A DNA stretch of 52,117 bases from Rhodospirillales bacterium (GTDB lineage Bacteria > Pseudomonadota > Alphaproteobacteria > Acetobacterales > Acetobacteraceae): NCBI GenBank assembly GCA_025352565.1, contig JANXTF010000059.1, positions 1 through 52,117 of the forward strand, written 5' to 3'. The notes beneath the pieces were generated by a model. It did no database searches. It was given only the letters and a program-made list of their open reading frames with translations, and was not told the origin of the DNA. The translations under genes and the position numbers were made by a program. This document shows, one piece after another, positions 49,952-52,117 of this stretch (position 1 is the stretch's first letter; the number at the start of each line of letters is the position of its first letter).

Positions 49952-50776
49952 ATGACCGATCTGCCGGAATATGAGATTTTCGGAATCCGCTACGCCCATG
50001 ACGGAAAGCGCCGGTTGGCCGAGAACTTCCTGCCGCCCCTTACCGAGTTGCCCGACCTGCATGATTCGCCGATGCCCCTCGACTTCTTCGTCTGGGTGAT
50101 CAAGGGCGGCGGCCGGACGATCATGCTGGACACCGGCTTCGACCGGGCAGAGGCCGGGCGTCGCGGCCGGGAGGTCCTGTTTCCCGTCGAGGACGGACTG
50201 AAAACGCTCGGGATCAAGCCCGACGAGGTTGGCGACGTGATCCTGTCCCACCTGCATTGGGACCACGCCGGCAATCACGACCTGTTTCCCGGTGCCCGCT
50301 ACCATGTCCAGGACCGGGAAATGAGCTACTGCACGGGCCGCTGTATGTGCCACCCGTTCATGCGCCGCCCGTTCACGGTCGACGATGTCACCGTCATGGT
50401 GCGCCGGGTCTATGACGGACGGGTGCAGTTCCATGACGGCACCGGCGAGGTTGCGCCGGGACTGACGGTACACTGGACGGGGGGGCACTCGAAGGGGCTG
50501 CAGATCGCCCGCGTCCATACCCGCCGCGGTTGGATCGTGCTCGCCTCGGACGCAAGCCATTACTACGCCAACATGGAGCAGGCCCGCCCCTTTCCGCTCC
50601 TGACGGACACGGAGGAGATGCTGAGCGGCTTCAAGCTGATCCGCCAACTCGCCTCCTCCGCGGATCACTGGATCCCTGGTCACGACCCCGACGTGCTCAA
50701 GCGCTATCCAGCCATCCACAAGGGTGTGCCCCACGTCGTGCGCCTCGACCTCGATCCAGGTGCGGCCGTGCGATAG
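49952..50776 (+). CDS. Metallo-beta-lactamase-fold hydrolase (AHL-lactonase-like)
   Basis: The 274-aa protein has the dizinc motif HLHWDHAGN (H100, H102, D104, H105), an N-terminal MLDTGFD and a later TGGHSKGLQI and VLASDASHYYAN segment carrying further ligands. Relatives include N-acyl-homoserine lactone lactonases and other carboxylic ester or lactone hydrolases. A Cys-rich insertion YCTGRCMC (about 132-139) after the motif is unusual. I place the start at ATG 49952; the open frame begins at 49913. It ends 51 bases from the convergent binding-protein gene. Lactonase activity is inferred, and the natural substrate may be the GMC product. Confidence 0.88.
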   Translation: MTDLPEYEIFGIRYAHDGKRRLAENFLPPLTELPDLHDSPMPLDFFVWVIKGGGRTIMLDTGFDRAEAGRRGREVLFPVEDGLKTLGIKPDEVGDVILSHLHWDHAGNHDLFPGARYHVQDREMSYCTGRCMCHPFMRRPFTVDDVTVMVRRVYDGRVQFHDGTGEVAPGLTVHWTGGHSKGLQIARVHTRRGWIVLASDASHYYANMEQARPFPLLTDTEEMLSGFKLIRQLASSADHWIPGHDPDVLKRYPAIHKGVPHVVRLDLDPGAAVR

Positions 50777-50827
50777 GCAATTGCGGTCCGACCCTCTGCC
50801 ACCGCACAGGGTCGGCGAGGCCTCGGC

Positions 50828-51946
50828 CTACCGCGCCTTGTTCACGAGAGGGCACTTGCTTTCGGAAAGGGGCTGGAAGGCCTGGTCGCCGGGGATCGTC
50901 GCGACCAGTTTGTAGTAGTCCCACGGTCCTTTGGACTCTGCCGGCGACTTCACCTGGAACAAATACATGTCGTGGACCATCTGTCCATCCTCGCGGATAC
51001 GCCCGCCCGGAGCAAAAAAGTCCTGCACCGGCATGCGCCGCATCTGCGCCATGACCGCGCCGGTCTCGGCGGTCCCGGCGGCCTGGACCGCTTGCAGGTA
51101 GTGCAGGGTGGAGGAATACGCCCCGGCCTGCAGCATCGTCGGCATCCGCTTCATGCGCTCGAAGAAGCGCCGGGACCATGCCCGCGTCTGCTCGTTCATG
51201 TCCCAGTAGAACGCTTCCGTCAGCAGCAGTCCTTGCGCGCTCTCCAGGCCGAGGCTGTGGATGTCCGTGATCATTGCCACGAGCGCGACCAGCCGTTGCT
51301 TGCCCCGGCCGATGCCGAACTGGCTCGCCTGCTTGATCGCGTTGATGGTGTCGGCGCCCCCGTTGGCGAGCGCAATCACGTCCGCGCCCGAGGACTGCGC
51401 CTGCAACAGCGGCGCGGAGAAGTCGCTCATATTGAGCGGGTGCTTGGCGCTGCCCAGCACCGTGCCGCCGGCTTCCTGCACCACCACCCCCGTATCCTGC
51501 ATCAGACCCGCGCCGAACGCGTAATCGGCGGCGATGAAAAACCAGCTCTTGCCGCCCTGCCGCACCACAGCTTTTCCGACCGTTTGCGCGATCGCATAGG
51601 TATTGAACGTGTAAAGCACGGACGTGGGCGAGCAGCTTTCGTTAACCAGCCGGCTCGCCGCCGGGGCGTTCATCATCACAACCTTGTTCGCATCGCGGGC
51701 GATGTCCTGCACCGCCAGCGCGGCCGAGGAACCGACGACCTCCATGATTGCTTCCACGCCATCTTTGCTGAACCACTCGCGCGCCTTCGCGGATGCGAGG
51801 TCGGCCTTGTTCTGATGGTCGATGGCCAGTAGCTCGATTGGCGGGCCAAGCACGCTGCCGCCGAAATCCTCGACCGCCATCGTCGCGCCGATCTGGCTCC
51901 CCATCCCGTTCAGGTCGGAGTAAGGGCCGGAGAGGTCGAGCAACAT
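50828..51946 (-). pseudogene. Liv-type ABC binding protein, N-terminus removed by IS insertion
   Basis: The readable protein (372 aa) is a Liv/Urt-type solute-binding protein starting MLLDLSGPYSDLNGMGSQIG. It normally would be preceded by a signal peptide. In frame upstream the sequence reads NKSNPFRIG, which fits the start of the mature domain. The frame then enters the left end of an IS5-family element at about 51976-51978 and meets an in-frame stop near 52020. No signal peptide can be made, so the periplasmic protein is probably lost. The C-terminal region (MVHDMYLFQVKSPAESKGPWDYYKLVATI) is intact. No permease or ATPase genes adjoin it on this side. Confidence 0.85.
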
Positions 51947-51975
51947 GCCGATCCTGAACGGGTTGCTTTTGTTCT

Positions 51976-52117
51976 GAGTGTCCGTCCAGAAACTTCTTGA
52001 GCCATACGAATCGGATGTGATTCAAGGAAGGCCGCTCCGTTTGAGAGGCTGTCATGTGGACCGTTGAAAACCGCCCTCGCTACAACCGCGACCGTCTGCG
52101 CTACCCGAGCGACCTCT
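51976..52117 (+). mobile_element. IS5-family insertion sequence, left end only
   Basis: Unrelated sequence starting gagtgtccgtccagaaac replaces the N-terminus of the binding-protein gene. After about 76 bases of leader a transposase gene begins and runs off the window. The target duplication cannot be checked because the other end lies outside; TGA at 51975-51977 would fit a 3-bp TNA-type target site, but this is only suggestive. Confidence 0.75.
52054..52117 (+). CDS. IS5-family transposase, N-terminal 21 residues (partial)
   Basis: ATG 52054 opens a frame reading MWTVENRPRYNRDR then LRYPSDL before the window ends. This matches the highly characteristic N-terminus of a large group of IS5-family DDE transposases (MWTxxNRxRYxRxxLRYPSDLTDEEW). 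GAGAGG lies about 9 bases upstream. The catalytic domain is outside the window. Confidence 0.8.
   Translation, partial: MWTVENRPRYNRDRLRYPSDL

Noticed and set aside
1-52117. CRISPR arrays, tRNA or rRNA genes, prophage
   Set aside because: No regularly spaced direct repeats, cloverleaf sequences, rRNA stretches or phage structural genes were seen. The only repeats are the short tandem ones listed.

Overview
This 52-kb window is GC-rich with strongly GC-biased third codon positions, tightly packed genes and many ATGA/GTGA start-stop overlaps. The gene content (Liv and Dpp ABC importers, CoA ligases, ba3-type oxidase, PPK2, SulP, DUF2189, DUF2945) points to a free-living heterotrophic alphaproteobacterium. 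An Acetobacteraceae-like host is my inference, not something the sequence proves. No rRNA, tRNA, CRISPR array, phage or plasmid replication gene was found. Mobile DNA appears at the right edge (start of an IS5-family element inside a transporter gene) and probably at the left edge (a DUF2189 gene cut off by unrelated sequence).

Region 1 (1-4649), envelope and stress. It holds a truncated DUF2189 membrane protein, then a compact leftward operon: a 58-aa protein, a cytochrome b561, a 32-aa ORF and a zinc-type anti-sigma-like membrane protein with no sigma factor beside it. Divergent from that operon are a small exported protein with 12-residue QxGxxN repeats and an HtrA/Deg protease.

Region 2 (4620-10520), amino-acid or lactone catabolism. 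A leftward operon has a solute-binding protein, one polar amino-acid ABC permease, an aspartate-dehydrogenase-like enzyme and an M20 metallohydrolase. A divergent pair encodes a phosphotriesterase-like amidohydrolase and a DapA-family lyase.

Region 3 (10694-18196), five consecutive exported serine hydrolases of different families, punctuated by hairpins and long perfect palindromes.

Region 4 (18279-24231), respiration. A CopD-like membrane protein precedes two cytochromes c, a one-helix subunit resembling subunit IIa, subunits II and I of a ba3-type heme-copper oxidase, and a third cytochrome c. Together these carry seven CxxCH heme sites.

Region 5 (24245-28392), stress and ion handling: DUF488, DUF2945, an unknown protein, polyphosphate kinase 2 and a SulP/STAS anion transporter.

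Region 6 (28414-40021), a Dpp-type importer (binding protein and two permeases, no ATPases) tightly coupled to an alpha/beta hydrolase fusion, a creatininase-family protein, an FAD oxidoreductase and an acyl-CoA ligase. A quinone-oxidoreductase-like enzyme, a VOC protein and a phenylacetate-CoA-ligase-like protein follow. The likely theme is uptake and CoA-dependent breakdown of an organic acid, ester or amide.

Region 7 (40507-50776), a complete Liv-type importer (livKHMGF) whose last gene abuts a large exported alpha/beta hydrolase paralogous to one in region 3. A divergent GMC oxidoreductase, glutathione transferase and metallo-beta-lactamase hydrolase follow.

Region 8 (50828-52117), a Liv-type binding protein that lost its signal peptide to an IS5-family insertion.
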